A DNA stretch of 64,000 nt from Betaproteobacteria bacterium Ga0077526. GTDB lineage: Bacteria; Pseudomonadota; Gammaproteobacteria; Burkholderiales; Ga0077523. Below, piece by piece: positions 31,873 to 42,361 of the stretch. Location of the stretch: positions 1 through 64,000 of the forward strand of contig LNDV01000030.1 in assembly GCA_001464765.1 (NCBI GenBank), read 5' to 3'. The position numbers and the translations under genes were made by a program. Position 1 is the stretch's first letter, and each line of letters starts with the position of its first letter. Under the pieces are notes generated by a model that was given only the letters and a program-made list of their open reading frames with translations, ran no database searches and had not been told where the DNA came from.

Positions 31873-32813
31873 CCGGCCGGCCGGTGCCCGAGCGCGTGTT
31901 CGCCCACGCGCCGGTGCTCGGTCCGGAGGCGATGGATGCCCTCGCGATCCGGTCCGAGGGGACTTACGTGGACGCCACCTTCGGGTGCGGCGGCCACAGC
32001 AGGATGTTGCTCGAGCGGCTCGGGCCGCAGGGCAGGGTGGTGGCGATCGATCGCGATCCCGAGGCGATTGCGGTGGCGCGGGGGATGGATGACCCGCGGT
32101 TCGTGTGTGTGCAGGGCTGCCTGAGCGGAATCGCACAGGTGCTGGAAGAGTTGGCAGTGGTTGCCGTGGACGGCGTGCTGATGGATCTCGGCGTGTCCTC
32201 TCCGCAACTGGACGACCCGGCGCGGGGCTTCAGTTTCCGCCGGGAGGGCCCGCTGGACATGCGGATGGACCCGGGCAGCGGCGAATCGGCGGCCGAATGG
32301 CTCGCCCGGGCGCAGGAACAAGAGATTGCGGAGGTCATCTGGCGTTATGGCGAAGAACGGTTTGCTCAACAGATTGCAAGAGCGGTTGTTGCGGCTCGGG
32401 CCCGAGAGCCTCTCCGCACGACCCGGCAACTTGCCACGCTCGTGGCAGGCGCCGTCCGTACGCGTGAGCCCTCTCAGGACCCGGCGACGCGGACCTTCCA
32501 GGCTCTACGGATTCACGTCAATCAGGAGCTTGCGGAACTGGAGATAGCGCTGCCCGCCGCGTGTGGGCGGCTGGCAGCTGGAGGTCGGCTTGTGGTGATC
32601 AGCTTTCATTCGCTGGAGGACCGCATCGTGAAGCGCTTCATGCGCGACATGTCGTCCCCGCCACGCCTGCCCCGTGACCTTCCCGTCAAGGCGGCGGACA
32701 TTCCCGCGCCCTCGATGCGCATGGTGGGCAAGCCCGTGCGTGCCGGCGATGCCGAAGTTTCCGCCAACCCGCGCTCGCGCAGCGCGATCCTCCGTACGCT
32801 CGAAAAGCGATGA
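31869..32813 (+). CDS. rsmH: 16S rRNA (cytosine1402-N4)-methyltransferase
   Basis: 314 residues from GTG 31869, overlapping the mraZ stop. The SAM site is [16 protein letters not shown] near residue 34, with AIDRDPEA near 60, [16 protein letters not shown] near 103 and the C-terminal [16 protein letters not shown] near 242, all typical of RsmH (MraW). It methylates N4 of C1402 in the decoding centre of 16S rRNA. It is second in nearly all proteobacterial dcw clusters and is coupled to mraZ and ftsL by 4 bp overlaps. Confidence 0.96.
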   Translation: MTGRPVPERVFAHAPVLGPEAMDALAIRSEGTYVDATFGCGGHSRMLLERLGPQGRVVAIDRDPEAIAVARGMDDPRFVCVQGCLSGIAQVLEELAVVAVDGVLMDLGVSSPQLDDPARGFSFRREGPLDMRMDPGSGESAAEWLARAQEQEIAEVIWRYGEERFAQQIARAVVAARAREPLRTTRQLATLVAGAVRTREPSQDPATRTFQALRIHVNQELAELEIALPAACGRLAAGGRLVVISFHSLEDRIVKRFMRDMSSPPRLPRDLPVKAADIPAPSMRMVGKPVRAGDAEVSANPRSRSAILRTLEKR

Positions 32814-33094
32814 TCCGACTCAATCTCGTCCTGCTCCTGGTCGCGGTGCTGAGCGCACTGGCTGCCGTCACGGCGCAGCACCGGGCGCGCGGTCTCGTCA
32901 TCGATCTCGAGAAGGAAGAAAAGACCACGCAGCAACTGAACGAGGAATGGCGCCAGCTCCAGACCGAGCAGAGCACCTACGCCATGCTGCCGCACATCGA
33001 GAACGTCGCGACCAGGCGCCTGCGCATGCAGGTGCCGGTGGCCGGTCAGGTGCAGATGGTCGACGGCCCGGTCCGCACAGTGAGCCGCCCGTGA
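32810..33094 (+). CDS. ftsL: Cell division protein FtsL
   Basis: A 94-residue bitopic membrane protein. Residues 3-21 are the single membrane span ([19 protein letters not shown]), followed by a periplasmic coiled coil with leucine/glutamine-rich heptads ([19 protein letters not shown]). FtsL forms the FtsQLB complex that activates septal wall synthesis by FtsWI. Sequence conservation is low in this family; position between rsmH and ftsI decides the call. Both ends overlap neighbours by 4 bp. Confidence 0.92.
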   Translation: MIRLNLVLLLVAVLSALAAVTAQHRARGLVIDLEKEEKTTQQLNEEWRQLQTEQSTYAMLPHIENVATRRLRMQVPVAGQVQMVDGPVRTVSRP

Positions 33095-34821
33095 GTCCCG
33101 ACCGCCTCCCGCATCTCTCGCTCAAGCTGCCCGTGTGGCGCACGCGCTTCGTGCTCGTCTGCCTGATCCTGGGCTTCACGGGGCTCGGCGTGCGCGCGAT
33201 GTATCTGCAGGGCATGGAACACGAGGATCTGCAGGCAGAAGGCGCGAAGCGCTACGCGCGCACCCTCGAGATGCCTGCCCATCGCGGCATGATCACCGAC
33301 CGCCACGGCGAGCCGCTGGCGGTGTCGACGCCCGTGGATTCCGTGGGCGTCAGCCTCTGGAAGTTCTCGATCACCGATGCGCAGCGCAAGCAGCTCGCGG
33401 GACTTCTCGGCCTCGATCCTGCAGAGGTCGCGAAGAAGCTCTCGCCCGACCAGCGCGGTGTGGTGTTCCTCAAGCGGCACCTTCCTCCCGAGCAGGCGGC
33501 GCGCGTGATGGCGCTCGACGTGCCGGGCATATTCCTGCAGCGCGAGCACCGGCGTTACTACCCGGCGGGCGACGTCCTGTCGCACGTTCTCGGCTACACC
33601 GACATCGACGAACACGGCACCGAAGGCATCGAACTCGCCCAGGATGGTCAGCTCGCCGGCCGCCCGGGCAGCCGCCGTGTCATCAAGGACCTCAAGGGCC
33701 GCGTGGTCGAGGACGTCGAACGCGTGCGTGCGCCCCGGCAGGGTCAGGACGTGGCGCTGTCGATCGACCTCAAGCTCCAGTACATCGCGTACCGCGAACT
33801 CAAGCAGGCCGTCACGCTTCACAAGGCGAAGGCCGGCAGCATCGTCGTGCTCGACTCGGAGAGCGGCGAGATCCTGGCGCTTGCCAACGTACCGACGTTC
33901 AACCCCAACAACCGCGCCAAGTACGAACCGAGCCGGGCGCGCAATCGCGCACTGGTCGATCTCTTCGAGCCCGGTTCCACGCTGAAGCCGTTCACGATCG
34001 CTGCCGCACTCGAGAGCGGTCGGTACACGCCGCAGACGGTGATCCAGACGGCCGGCGGCGCGCTCCCGCTCGGCAATCACGTCATTCGCGACGTTCACGC
34101 GGGCGGCAACATGACGGTGTCCGAGGTGCTGCAGCGCTCCTCCAATGTCGGCACCGCGCGCATGGCGCTCTCGCTGCCGTCGCACGATCTGTGGACGATG
34201 CTGTCGTCCTCCGGCTTCGGAACGGTGCCGCGAGTGGGTTTCCCCGGCGAGGCCGGCGGCCGTCTGCGCGACCCCAAGTCCTGGAAGCAGATCGAGCAGG
34301 CCACCATGAGCTATGGCCACGGCATTTCCGTGAGCCTGATGCAGCTTGCCCGTGCCTACACGGTCTTCTGCGGCGACGGCGAGCTGATGCCCCTCACGCT
34401 GCTGAAGCGCACCGACCCTGTGGCAGGCGTACCCGTCGTATCCGCGAAGACCGCGCTCGCGATGCGCGAGATGCTGCAGCTCGTCACGCAACCGGGCGGC
34501 ACGGCGCCGAAGGCGCAGGTCGTGGGCTATCGCGTGGCGGGCAAGACCGGCACGGCGCACAAGCTCGTGAACGGCAACTACGCCCCCGACCGCTATGCGT
34601 CGTCGTTCGTCGGTCTTGCGCCCGCCAGCCGGCCCAGGCTGATCGTCGCCGTGCTGATCGATGAACCGAGTGCCGGTCAGCACTATGGCGGCCAGGTTGC
34701 AGCCCCCGTGGCTTCGGCGGTGCTTGCCGGCGCGCTGCGTGTGCTGTCCGTCCCCCCCGATCTTCCTATTCCGCGCACCCCGCTTCCGAGCGTCGTGGAC
34801 GCGGTCGGCGAGGAAGTATGA
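33091..34821 (+). CDS. ftsI: Septal peptidoglycan transpeptidase FtsI (PBP3)
   Basis: 576 residues from GTG 33091. One N-terminal membrane span lies near residues 16-36. A PBP dimerisation domain (RGMITDRHGEPLAVSTPV near 65) follows, then the transpeptidase domain with the active serine in EPGSTLKPF near 296, SSN in LQRSSNVG near 350 and KTG in AGKTGTAHK near 485. It cross-links septal peptidoglycan with FtsW. The length is normal for FtsI. It starts in the ftsL stop and ends in the murE start (ATGA). Confidence 0.96.
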   Translation: MSPDRLPHLSLKLPVWRTRFVLVCLILGFTGLGVRAMYLQGMEHEDLQAEGAKRYARTLEMPAHRGMITDRHGEPLAVSTPVDSVGVSLWKFSITDAQRKQLAGLLGLDPAEVAKKLSPDQRGVVFLKRHLPPEQAARVMALDVPGIFLQREHRRYYPAGDVLSHVLGYTDIDEHGTEGIELAQDGQLAGRPGSRRVIKDLKGRVVEDVERVRAPRQGQDVALSIDLKLQYIAYRELKQAVTLHKAKAGSIVVLDSESGEILALANVPTFNPNNRAKYEPSRARNRALVDLFEPGSTLKPFTIAAALESGRYTPQTVIQTAGGALPLGNHVIRDVHAGGNMTVSEVLQRSSNVGTARMALSLPSHDLWTMLSSSGFGTVPRVGFPGEAGGRLRDPKSWKQIEQATMSYGHGISVSLMQLARAYTVFCGDGELMPLTLLKRTDPVAGVPVVSAKTALAMREMLQLVTQPGGTAPKAQVVGYRVAGKTGTAHKLVNGNYAPDRYASSFVGLAPASRPRLIVAVLIDEPSAGQHYGGQVAAPVASAVLAGALRVLSVPPDLPIPRTPLPSVVDAVGEEV

Positions 34822-36284
34822 GCGCCGACCACGCCGCCATCGCCGCGCTCCGCGGCCTGCCTGCCATGCCGACGTCGGTGGCCATCGACAGCCGTCGCGT
34901 GCTGCCCGGCGATCTCTTTCTGGCCTTCCCCGGCGAGCGGGCGGACGGCCGCGACTTCATCGCCGCCGCGATCGCCCAGGGCGCGAGCGCGGTGATCTGG
35001 GAGGCCGAAGGGTTCTCCTGGAACGACGCCTGGAACGTCCCTAACGTGGGCGTACGGGAGCTGCGCCGCCTCGCGGGGTCGATCGCGTCGCTCGTGTACG
35101 GTGAGCCGTCCCGCGATCTGTGGGTGGCGGGCGTCACCGGGACCAACGGCAAGACGTCGTGCACGCAGTGGATCGCGCAGTCGCTCACGGCAGCGGGGCG
35201 TCCCACCGCCGTGATCGGCACGCTCGGCAACGGCTTCCCCGGAGAACTGGGGGCAGCCACCCACACGACGCCCGACCCGGTGAGTTTGCAGCGCGATTTG
35301 CGCCGCTTCCTCGATCGCGGCGCGCAGGCCGTCGCGATGGAAGTGTCGTCCCACGCGCTGGACCAGGATCGCGCCGCGGGCACCTCCATCGACACGGCGC
35401 TCTTCACGAATCTGACTCGCGACCATCTCGACTACCACGGGTCGATGGAAGCCTACGCCGAGGCGAAGGCGCGTCTGTTCACGTGGCCCGATCTCGCCAA
35501 TGCGGTCGTGAACATCGACGACCGTTTCGGCCGCGAACTCGTGAGCCGCATCAATCCGGCGCGTACCCGCGTGCTCAGCTACGGCCTGGGTCAGGGTGAC
35601 ATCGCCGGTCACGACGTGAAGCTCTCCGTCGATGGGCTGTCGCTCGACATCCGCACGCCGTGGGGCAGTGCGCAGCTGGCGAGCCGCGTGATCGGTGGCT
35701 TCAACGTGAGCAATCTCCTCGGGACGCTGGGCGTGCTCCTCACCGCGGACCTGTCGCTCGAAGAGGCGGTGGCCGCCCTGCGTGACGTGGCGCCGGTCGC
35801 CGGGCGCCTCGACATGCTGCGTCTGCCGGGTGCACCGCTCGTCGTCGTGGACTACGCCCACACGCCCGATGCACTGGAGAAAGTGCTGGAGACGTTGCGC
35901 GAACTTGTCGGCCACGACACCGAGGCCCGTCTGTTCTGCGTGTTCGGCTGTGGCGGCGATCGCGATGCGGGCAAGCGCCCCGTGATGGGCGAGATAGCCA
36001 CGCGTCTGGCAGATGTCGCGATCGTCACGAGCGACAACCCGCGCAGCGAGAATCCGATGGCCATCATCGAGCAGATCGTCGCGGGTGCAGCGCGCGACGA
36101 CTACCTGGTGGAAGTCGATCGCGCCAAGGCCATCGGGCAGGCACTTTCCCTCGCCCGCGACGGCGACGTCGTGCTGATCGCCGGCAAGGGACACGAGACG
36201 TACCAGGAGATCGGCGGGCAGCGTCAGCCTTTCGATGATCTGGAAGTGGCAAGGCGGGTTCTGAAGGGAGGCCGCGGTGTTTAA
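34818..36284 (+). CDS. murE: UDP-MurNAc-tripeptide synthetase (meso-diaminopimelate adding)
   Basis: A 488-residue Mur ligase. The ATP site is GVTGTNGKTSCTQW near residue 105, with VSSHALDQDR near 178 and the carbamylated-lysine region after NLTRDHLDYHG. The C-terminal SDNPRSENP near 405 contains DNPR, the signature of MurE that adds meso-diaminopimelate rather than lysine, as expected in a Gram-negative wall. It overlaps ftsI by 4 bp and murF by 8 bp. Confidence 0.96.
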   Translation: MSADHAAIAALRGLPAMPTSVAIDSRRVLPGDLFLAFPGERADGRDFIAAAIAQGASAVIWEAEGFSWNDAWNVPNVGVRELRRLAGSIASLVYGEPSRDLWVAGVTGTNGKTSCTQWIAQSLTAAGRPTAVIGTLGNGFPGELGAATHTTPDPVSLQRDLRRFLDRGAQAVAMEVSSHALDQDRAAGTSIDTALFTNLTRDHLDYHGSMEAYAEAKARLFTWPDLANAVVNIDDRFGRELVSRINPARTRVLSYGLGQGDIAGHDVKLSVDGLSLDIRTPWGSAQLASRVIGGFNVSNLLGTLGVLLTADLSLEEAVAALRDVAPVAGRLDMLRLPGAPLVVVDYAHTPDALEKVLETLRELVGHDTEARLFCVFGCGGDRDAGKRPVMGEIATRLADVAIVTSDNPRSENPMAIIEQIVAGAARDDYLVEVDRAKAIGQALSLARDGDVVLIAGKGHETYQEIGGQRQPFDDLEVARRVLKGGRGV

Positions 36285-37650
36285 GCTCTCCGAGGCTGCT
36301 GCCGCCGAAACGCTGTCCCACGCCGGACCGGATGCCGAAGTGCGCGGCGTCACCATCGACAGCCGCAAGGCCGGCCCGGGTGATCTGTTCGTCGCGCTGC
36401 GAGGCGAACGCGTGGACGGTCACCGCTTCGTGGATGCGGCTCTGTCGGGCGGAGCCGCGGGTGCGCTCGTCAGCGATGCAACGGCAGTCACGAAGGAACC
36501 CGCGCCCCTGCTGCTTACGCCGGACACGCGTCTGGGACTCGGCCATCTCGCCGCCTGGTGGCGTGCGCGCTTCTCGATTCCGATCGTCGCGATCACCGGC
36601 AGCAACGGCAAGACGAGCGTGAAGGAAATGCTGGCCGCCATCTTCCGGGCGCACGCCGGGCAGGATGCCGTGCTCGCCACCGAAGGCAATCTCAACAACG
36701 ACATCGGCCTGCCGCTCACGCTGCTGCGGCTGCGCCGGGAGCACCGCTACGGTGCCGTGGAAATGGGCATGAATCACCTGGGCGAAATCCGCTACATGAC
36801 AAAGATCGGGCGGCCCAGCGTTGCCCTGATCAACAACGCGGGCACGGCCCACATCGGCGAACTCGGTTCGCGCGACAACATTGCCAAGGCGAAGGCGGAG
36901 ATCTTCGAGGGTCTCGGCGACGACGGCGTGCGCGTGTTCAATGCCGATGATGATTACGCGGCCTTCTGGACGGGGATCGAACCCTCGCGCCGCATGGTCA
37001 CGTTCGGCATCGATCGTCCGGCCGACGTGCGCGGGCAGGTCGAACTCGACGCCACCGGCAGCGTGGTGACCGCCGACACGCCCGCCGGGCGCGTGACGTT
37101 CCGACTCCAGGTGCCGGGCCTCCACAATGCCCGGAACGCCCTGGCGGCCACGGCCGCGGCGGTTGTGGTAGGTGTGCCCCTCGAGAAAATCTCGGAAGGT
37201 CTCAGCACGCACGGCGGTGTGGCCGGACGCCTGCAGCGCAAGATGGGGCCGGGCGGCAGCATCGTCATCGACGACACCTACAACGCGAATCCTGACTCGA
37301 TGAAGGCGGCGGTCTCCTGGCTCGCCGCGCTGCCGGGACGGCGCGTGTTCGTGATGGGGGACATGGGCGAGCTGGGTGCCGATGAAGTGGCGATGCACCG
37401 CGAGGTGGGGGCGTTTGCGCACTCGAAGGGCCTCGACGCCCTGTTCGCGCTCGGCAGCGCCAGCCGGCATGCGGTGGAGGCCTTCGGGCCGGAAGCGCAA
37501 TCGTTCTCGGAGATCGACGACCTCGTCACGGCGCTGCGCCGCATCTGTGGCCCCGACGTCACGATGGTCGTGAAGGGTTCGCGCTTCATGCGCATGGAAC
37601 GCGTGGTCGCAGCATTGCTCGGTGTGCCGGCCCCGTCGGGAGACCACTGA
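36277..37650 (+). CDS. murF: UDP-MurNAc-tripeptide-D-Ala-D-Ala ligase
   Basis: 457 residues from GTG 36277, which has a GGGAGG site inside murE. The ATP site is [14 protein letters not shown] near residue 106, with [14 protein letters not shown] near 163 and [14 protein letters not shown] near 330, the latter typical of MurF. It adds the D-Ala-D-Ala dipeptide to complete the UDP-MurNAc-pentapeptide. It comes directly after murE and before mraY, the standard order. Confidence 0.96.
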   Translation: MFKLSEAAAAETLSHAGPDAEVRGVTIDSRKAGPGDLFVALRGERVDGHRFVDAALSGGAAGALVSDATAVTKEPAPLLLTPDTRLGLGHLAAWWRARFSIPIVAITGSNGKTSVKEMLAAIFRAHAGQDAVLATEGNLNNDIGLPLTLLRLRREHRYGAVEMGMNHLGEIRYMTKIGRPSVALINNAGTAHIGELGSRDNIAKAKAEIFEGLGDDGVRVFNADDDYAAFWTGIEPSRRMVTFGIDRPADVRGQVELDATGSVVTADTPAGRVTFRLQVPGLHNARNALAATAAAVVVGVPLEKISEGLSTHGGVAGRLQRKMGPGGSIVIDDTYNANPDSMKAAVSWLAALPGRRVFVMGDMGELGADEVAMHREVGAFAHSKGLDALFALGSASRHAVEAFGPEAQSFSEIDDLVTALRRICGPDVTMVVKGSRFMRMERVVAALLGVPAPSGDH

Positions 37651-37651
37651 C

Positions 37652-38734
37652 ATGTTTCCGTGGCTCGCCGCCCATTTCGCCGAAGACTTCCGTGCGCTGC
37701 ACGTGGTCAACTACATCACGCTGCGTGCCGTGCTCGCCACGATGACGGCGCTGTTCATCTCCTTCCTCGTCGGTCCGGCGATGATCCGCAAGCTCACCGC
37801 CTACAAGATCGGTCAGTCCGTGCGCGACGACGGCCCGCAGACGCATCTCACGAAGGCCGGGACGCCCACGATGGGCGGGGCGCTCATCCTCGTCGCCATC
37901 GCGATCACCACGCTGCTGTGGGCCGACCTCAGCAACCGCCTCGTCTGGGTGGTGCTGGCGGTCACGCTGGGATTCGGCGTCGTGGGGTGGGTTGACGACT
38001 ACCGCAAGGTGGTCTTCCGCAACCCCAAGGGTCTCGCCAGCCGCTGGAAGTACTTCTGGCAGTCGGTGATCGGACTCGCCGCGGCGATCGTGCTCAGCTT
38101 CTCCAGCCTGCCGGCGCAGACCGAATTCATCGTGCCCTTCTTCAAGTTCGTGGCCTATCCGATGGGCGCGATCGGCTTCGTGGTGCTGACGTACTTCGTG
38201 ATCGTCGGCACCTCCAATGCCGTGAATCTCACCGACGGGCTCGACGGTCTCGCGATTCTGCCGACGGTGATGGTGGGCAGCGCCCTCGGCGTCTTCGCCT
38301 ATGTCGCCGGCAACGCGGTGTTCTCGAAGTATCTGGGCTTCCCGTATATCCCGGGCGCCGGAGAACTCACCATCTTCTGCGCGGCCATGGCCGGGGCAGG
38401 ACTCGGCTTCCTCTGGTTCAACGCGTATCCCGCGGAAGTGTTCATGGGCGACGTCGGCGCACTGGCGCTCGGTGCGGCGCTCGGCACGATCGCGGTCATC
38501 GTGCGGCAGGAGATCGTGCTGTTCATCATGGGTGGCGTGTTCGTCGTCGAGACGCTGTCCGTGATGCTGCAGGTGGCGTCGTTCAAGCTCACGGGCAAGC
38601 GGATCTTCCGCATGGCGCCGCTGCACCACCACTACGAACTCAAGGGCTGGAAGGAGAACCAGGTCGTCGTGCGCTTCTGGATCATCACCATGCTGCTCGT
38701 GCTGTTCGGGCTCTCCACGCTGAAGCTGCGATGA
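37652..38734 (+). CDS. mraY: Phospho-MurNAc-pentapeptide translocase
   Basis: A 360-residue polytopic membrane enzyme with about ten spans. [15 protein letters not shown] near residue 70, the Asp-Asp pair in GWVDDYRKV near 115, [14 protein letters not shown] near 193 and the C-terminal histidine motif [14 protein letters not shown] near 322 are diagnostic. It transfers phospho-MurNAc-pentapeptide to undecaprenyl phosphate to make lipid I. ATG at 37652 gives the conserved start MFPWLA. Confidence 0.96.
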   Translation: MFPWLAAHFAEDFRALHVVNYITLRAVLATMTALFISFLVGPAMIRKLTAYKIGQSVRDDGPQTHLTKAGTPTMGGALILVAIAITTLLWADLSNRLVWVVLAVTLGFGVVGWVDDYRKVVFRNPKGLASRWKYFWQSVIGLAAAIVLSFSSLPAQTEFIVPFFKFVAYPMGAIGFVVLTYFVIVGTSNAVNLTDGLDGLAILPTVMVGSALGVFAYVAGNAVFSKYLGFPYIPGAGELTIFCAAMAGAGLGFLWFNAYPAEVFMGDVGALALGAALGTIAVIVRQEIVLFIMGGVFVVETLSVMLQVASFKLTGKRIFRMAPLHHHYELKGWKENQVVVRFWIITMLLVLFGLSTLKLR

Positions 38735-40134
38735 GCAACGACCTCCAGGGCCGACGCGTGCTGGTGGTGGGGCTGGGCCTCACGGGCCGCTCCATGATCC
38801 GCTGGCTCTCGGCGCAGGGTGCAATCGTGAGCGCCGTCGACTCGCGCGAGGAATGTCCCGGTCTCGAAGATCTTCGCGCGGCCTATCCGGCGGCCACTTT
38901 CACGACTGGCCCCTTCCGCGCGGAAAGCTTTGCCGACATCGATCTGATCGCGGTGAGCCCCGGTGTGCCGCTGGCCGAGCCGGAAATCGTCCGTGCCGTC
39001 GAACGCGGCGTGCCGGCGGTGGGTGACGTCGAACTCTTTTCCCTCGCACTCAGTTCCGTCGCGGCCCGATACGGCCGCCCCCGTCCGGCCATCCTCGCGA
39101 TCACGGGCTCGAACGGCAAGAGCACAGTCACCGAGCTGACCGGCGCACTGTGCCGCGCCGCGCATCGCGAAACGCTGGTCGCCGGCAATATCGGTCTGGC
39201 CGTGCTGGATGCCCTGTTCGAGATCGAGCGCGGCGAGCGGCCCGTGCCGGAGATCGTGGTGCTGGAACTGTCGAGCTTCCAGCTCGAGGCGACCGCGAGC
39301 CTGCGCCCCGACGCGGCGGTGGTGCTCAATTTGTCCGAAGATCACCTCGATCGCTACGACGGCATGGAAGGCTACGCCCGGGCGAAGGCCCGCATCTTCG
39401 CGGGCTCGCGGGTGCAGATCGTCAATCGCGACGACCCGTGGACGACAGGCATGCTGCGCCCGGAGATGCAGGCGTGGAGCTTCGGGCGCTCGCCGGCGCT
39501 GGGGGCGCGTGCGTGGGGCATCCTCCAGGACGGCGGCCAGGACTGGCTCGTGGAAGGCGCGCATCGTATCCTGCCGGCTTCGCGACTGCGGCTCGCTGGC
39601 CTGCACAACGCCGAGAACGCGCTGGCTGCGATGGCCCTGTGCCACGCCATCGGGATCGAGTACGACACCATGATCCCGGCGCTGGTCGAGTTCCGCGGTC
39701 TGCCGCATCGCGTGGAGTTCGTCGCGGAACTTGCCGGTCGCCGTTTCTACGACGACTCCAAGGGCACCAACGTCGGCGCGACGGTCGCGGCCCTGCGCGG
39801 GATGCGCGAGAAGGTGGTGCTCATCGCGGGCGGTGATGGCAAGGGGCAGGACTTCTCGCCGCTGGGCCCTGCCGCGGCAACTGCCGCGCGCGCCGTGGTG
39901 CTGATCGGTCGCGATCGCGAGCGTATCGCCGAAGCGCTCACACCCCACGGCGTGAACGTGAGCCGCGCACCCGACATGCACATCGCGGTGGAGCAGTCGT
40001 TCGATCTCTCGCTGCATGGCGACGCGATCCTGCTGTCGCCCGCCTGCGCGAGCTTCGACATGTTCAAGAACTACGAGCACCGCGCCGAGGTGTTCCGTGC
40101 CGCGGTCGCACAACTCCAGGAGCGGCGCGCGTGA
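38731..40134 (+). CDS. murD: UDP-MurNAc-L-alanine:D-glutamate ligase
   Basis: A 467-residue Mur ligase. The N-terminal Rossmann-like uridine-binding domain starts [18 protein letters not shown]. The ATP site is [14 protein letters not shown] near residue 125, with LELSSFQLE near 178, [13 protein letters not shown] near 200 and [11 protein letters not shown] near 345. It adds D-glutamate to UDP-MurNAc-L-Ala in the cytoplasm. It overlaps mraY and ftsW by 4 bp each. Confidence 0.96.
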   Translation: MSNDLQGRRVLVVGLGLTGRSMIRWLSAQGAIVSAVDSREECPGLEDLRAAYPAATFTTGPFRAESFADIDLIAVSPGVPLAEPEIVRAVERGVPAVGDVELFSLALSSVAARYGRPRPAILAITGSNGKSTVTELTGALCRAAHRETLVAGNIGLAVLDALFEIERGERPVPEIVVLELSSFQLEATASLRPDAAVVLNLSEDHLDRYDGMEGYARAKARIFAGSRVQIVNRDDPWTTGMLRPEMQAWSFGRSPALGARAWGILQDGGQDWLVEGAHRILPASRLRLAGLHNAENALAAMALCHAIGIEYDTMIPALVEFRGLPHRVEFVAELAGRRFYDDSKGTNVGATVAALRGMREKVVLIAGGDGKGQDFSPLGPAAATAARAVVLIGRDRERIAEALTPHGVNVSRAPDMHIAVEQSFDLSLHGDAILLSPACASFDMFKNYEHRAEVFRAAVAQLQERRA

Positions 40135-41291
40135 TCTCGGCCGTCCTCTCCCGCCCGCGCGCCATGGCGGCGTTCGACGAATCGCTCCTGTGGTCGGTGC
40201 TGCTGCTGCTGTCCATCGGTCTGGTGATGGTGTACTCCGCGTCCATCGCCACGGCCGAGGCCTCGAAACTCACGGGTTTCCAGCCCACCTACTACTTGGT
40301 GCGCCACGCGATCTTCCTCGCGGTCGGACTGGCGATCGCGCTCGCCACCTTCCAGGTGCCCATGCGCTGGTGGCAGCAGGCGGCGCCTTACCTGTTCCTC
40401 TTCACGGCGTTCCTGCTGATCATCGTGCTGATCCCCGGGATCGGGCGGATGGTGAACGGCAGCCAGCGCTGGATCCGCCTGCTCGGCCTCAGCTTCCAGC
40501 CGTCCGAGCTCGCGAAGCTCGCGGTCGTGCTCTACGCCGCCGACTACACGGTGCGCAAGGTCGCGCACATGGGCAGCTTCCGCAAGGGCTTCCTGCCGAT
40601 GGCGGGCGTGATGCTCTTCGCGGGCACGCTGCTGCTGCTGGAGCCGGACTTCGGCGCCTTCGCCGTGATCACGCTCGTCGCCATGGGCGTGCTGTTCCTT
40701 GGTGGCATGAACTGGCGGCTGTTCGCGGGACTCGCGTTCTTCCTGATGATCGGCTTCGTGCTGCTCATCTGGATCGCGCCGTATCGCATCAAGCGCATCT
40801 CGTCCTTCCTGCGTCCGTGGGACGATCCGCAGGGCTCCGGCTACCAGCTTATCCACTCCCTGATCGCGTTCGGGCGTGGTGAGACCTTCGGCGTCGGGCT
40901 CGGCGCGAGCGTGGAAAAACTCTTCTACCTGCCCGAAGCCCACACCGACTTCCTGCTCGCCGTGATCGCCGAGGAACTCGGGTTCGCGGGCGTCGTCGTC
41001 GTGCTGGCGCTGTTCGCATGGCTGGTATCGCGCGCCTTCGCCATCGGCCGGCAGGCCGTCCGGCTGGAACGCTACTTCGCCGGTCTGGTGGCGCAGGGCA
41101 TCGGTCTGTGGATCGGTGGTCAGGCGCTCATCAATATCGGCGTGAACATGGGAGCACTGCCCACCAAGGGCCTCACGCTGCCGCTGCTGTCCTTCGGCGG
41201 CACCGGAATCGTCGCCAATCTCGCCGCCATCGCGATCCTGATGCGGGTCGACGTGGAGAACCGTCAGCTGATGATGGGGAAGGCCACATGA
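40131..41291 (+). CDS. ftsW: Septal peptidoglycan glycosyltransferase FtsW
   Basis: A 386-residue SEDS-family membrane protein from GTG 40131, with about ten spans. Conserved segments are [13 protein letters not shown] near residue 30, [19 protein letters not shown] near 110, [10 protein letters not shown] near 170, [21 protein letters not shown] near 240 and [18 protein letters not shown] near 345. It polymerises lipid II at the septum with FtsI. Start and stop both overlap neighbours by 4 bp. Confidence 0.96.
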   Translation: MISAVLSRPRAMAAFDESLLWSVLLLLSIGLVMVYSASIATAEASKLTGFQPTYYLVRHAIFLAVGLAIALATFQVPMRWWQQAAPYLFLFTAFLLIIVLIPGIGRMVNGSQRWIRLLGLSFQPSELAKLAVVLYAADYTVRKVAHMGSFRKGFLPMAGVMLFAGTLLLLEPDFGAFAVITLVAMGVLFLGGMNWRLFAGLAFFLMIGFVLLIWIAPYRIKRISSFLRPWDDPQGSGYQLIHSLIAFGRGETFGVGLGASVEKLFYLPEAHTDFLLAVIAEELGFAGVVVVLALFAWLVSRAFAIGRQAVRLERYFAGLVAQGIGLWIGGQALINIGVNMGALPTKGLTLPLLSFGGTGIVANLAAIAILMRVDVENRQLMMGKAT

Positions 41292-42361
41292 GCGCGACGG
41301 CTTCCCGCACGCTGCTCGTGATGGCCGGCGGCACCGGCGGACACATCATGCCCGCGCTCGCGGTCGCCGACGAATTGCGCCAGCGCGGCTGGCAGATCGT
41401 GTGGCTGGGGTCGCGCCAGGGCATGGAAGCGGGTCTCGTGCCGTCGCGCGGCTATCGTCTGGCGTTCATCCGGTTCGCCGGCCTCCGCGGCAAAGGCCTG
41501 CTGCGCGCGGCGCTGCTGCCGGTCAATCTGCTGATCGCGTTCTGGCAGTGCGCGAGCGTGATCTTCCGCGAGCGCCCGAACGTCGTGCTGGGCATGGGCG
41601 GATACATCTCGTTTCCGGGCGGCATGATGGCCGCGCTGTTCGGGCGCCCGCTGGTCCTGCACGAACAGAATGCGATCGCCGGGCTCGCGAACAAGGTCCT
41701 GGCACAGGTGGCCGACCGGCGCATGACCGGATTCCCCGACGTGCTCGCGAAGAGCGAGTGGTGCGGCAATCCCGTCCGCGCCGAGATCGTGGCGTTGCCG
41801 GAACCGTCGGCGCGCTTCGCCGGCCGCTCGGGACCGCTGCGACTGCTCGTGGTCGGAGGCAGTCTCGGCGCCCAGGCGCTCAACGAGACGGTGCCCGCCG
41901 CCCTCGCAACGCTCGACCCGGCGCAGCGCCCACAGGTTCGGCACCAGGCCGGCGCGAAGCACATCGAGACTCTCAAGGCCAACTATGCGAAAGCCGGCGT
42001 CGAGGCCGAGTGCCTCGCGTTCGTGGACGACATGGCTCGCGCACTCGGCGAGGCCGACTGCGTGATCTGTCGCGCGGGCGCGCTGACGGTGGCCGAACTC
42101 GCCGCGGCGGGCGCCGCTGCCGTGCTCGTGCCGTTCCCGCATGCGGTGGATGACCACCAGACGGCGAACGCGCGGTTCCTCTCGGAATCGGGAGCCGCCG
42201 TGCTCGTGCAGCAGAAGGACCTCACCGCGTCCCGGCTTGCGGATCTGCTTGCGGGCTTCACCCGCGAGAAGCTGCTCGCGATGGCGCGCAAGGCGCGCGA
42301 ACTGGCACGGCCCGACGCGGCCCGTCGCGTGGCCGACGTGTGTGCGGAGCTTGCAGCATGA
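41288..42361 (+). CDS. murG: UDP-GlcNAc:lipid I GlcNAc transferase
   Basis: A 357-residue GT28 glycosyltransferase. The N-terminal [19 protein letters not shown] near residue 12 and [15 protein letters not shown] near 100 are the two glycine-rich loops of MurG, with [12 protein letters not shown] near 125, [13 protein letters not shown] near 190 and [15 protein letters not shown] near 262 for UDP-GlcNAc binding. It makes lipid II on the inner membrane face. ATG 41288 overlaps the ftsW stop. Confidence 0.96.
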   Translation: MSATASRTLLVMAGGTGGHIMPALAVADELRQRGWQIVWLGSRQGMEAGLVPSRGYRLAFIRFAGLRGKGLLRAALLPVNLLIAFWQCASVIFRERPNVVLGMGGYISFPGGMMAALFGRPLVLHEQNAIAGLANKVLAQVADRRMTGFPDVLAKSEWCGNPVRAEIVALPEPSARFAGRSGPLRLLVVGGSLGAQALNETVPAALATLDPAQRPQVRHQAGAKHIETLKANYAKAGVEAECLAFVDDMARALGEADCVICRAGALTVAELAAAGAAAVLVPFPHAVDDHQTANARFLSESGAAVLVQQKDLTASRLADLLAGFTREKLLAMARKARELARPDAARRVADVCAELAA

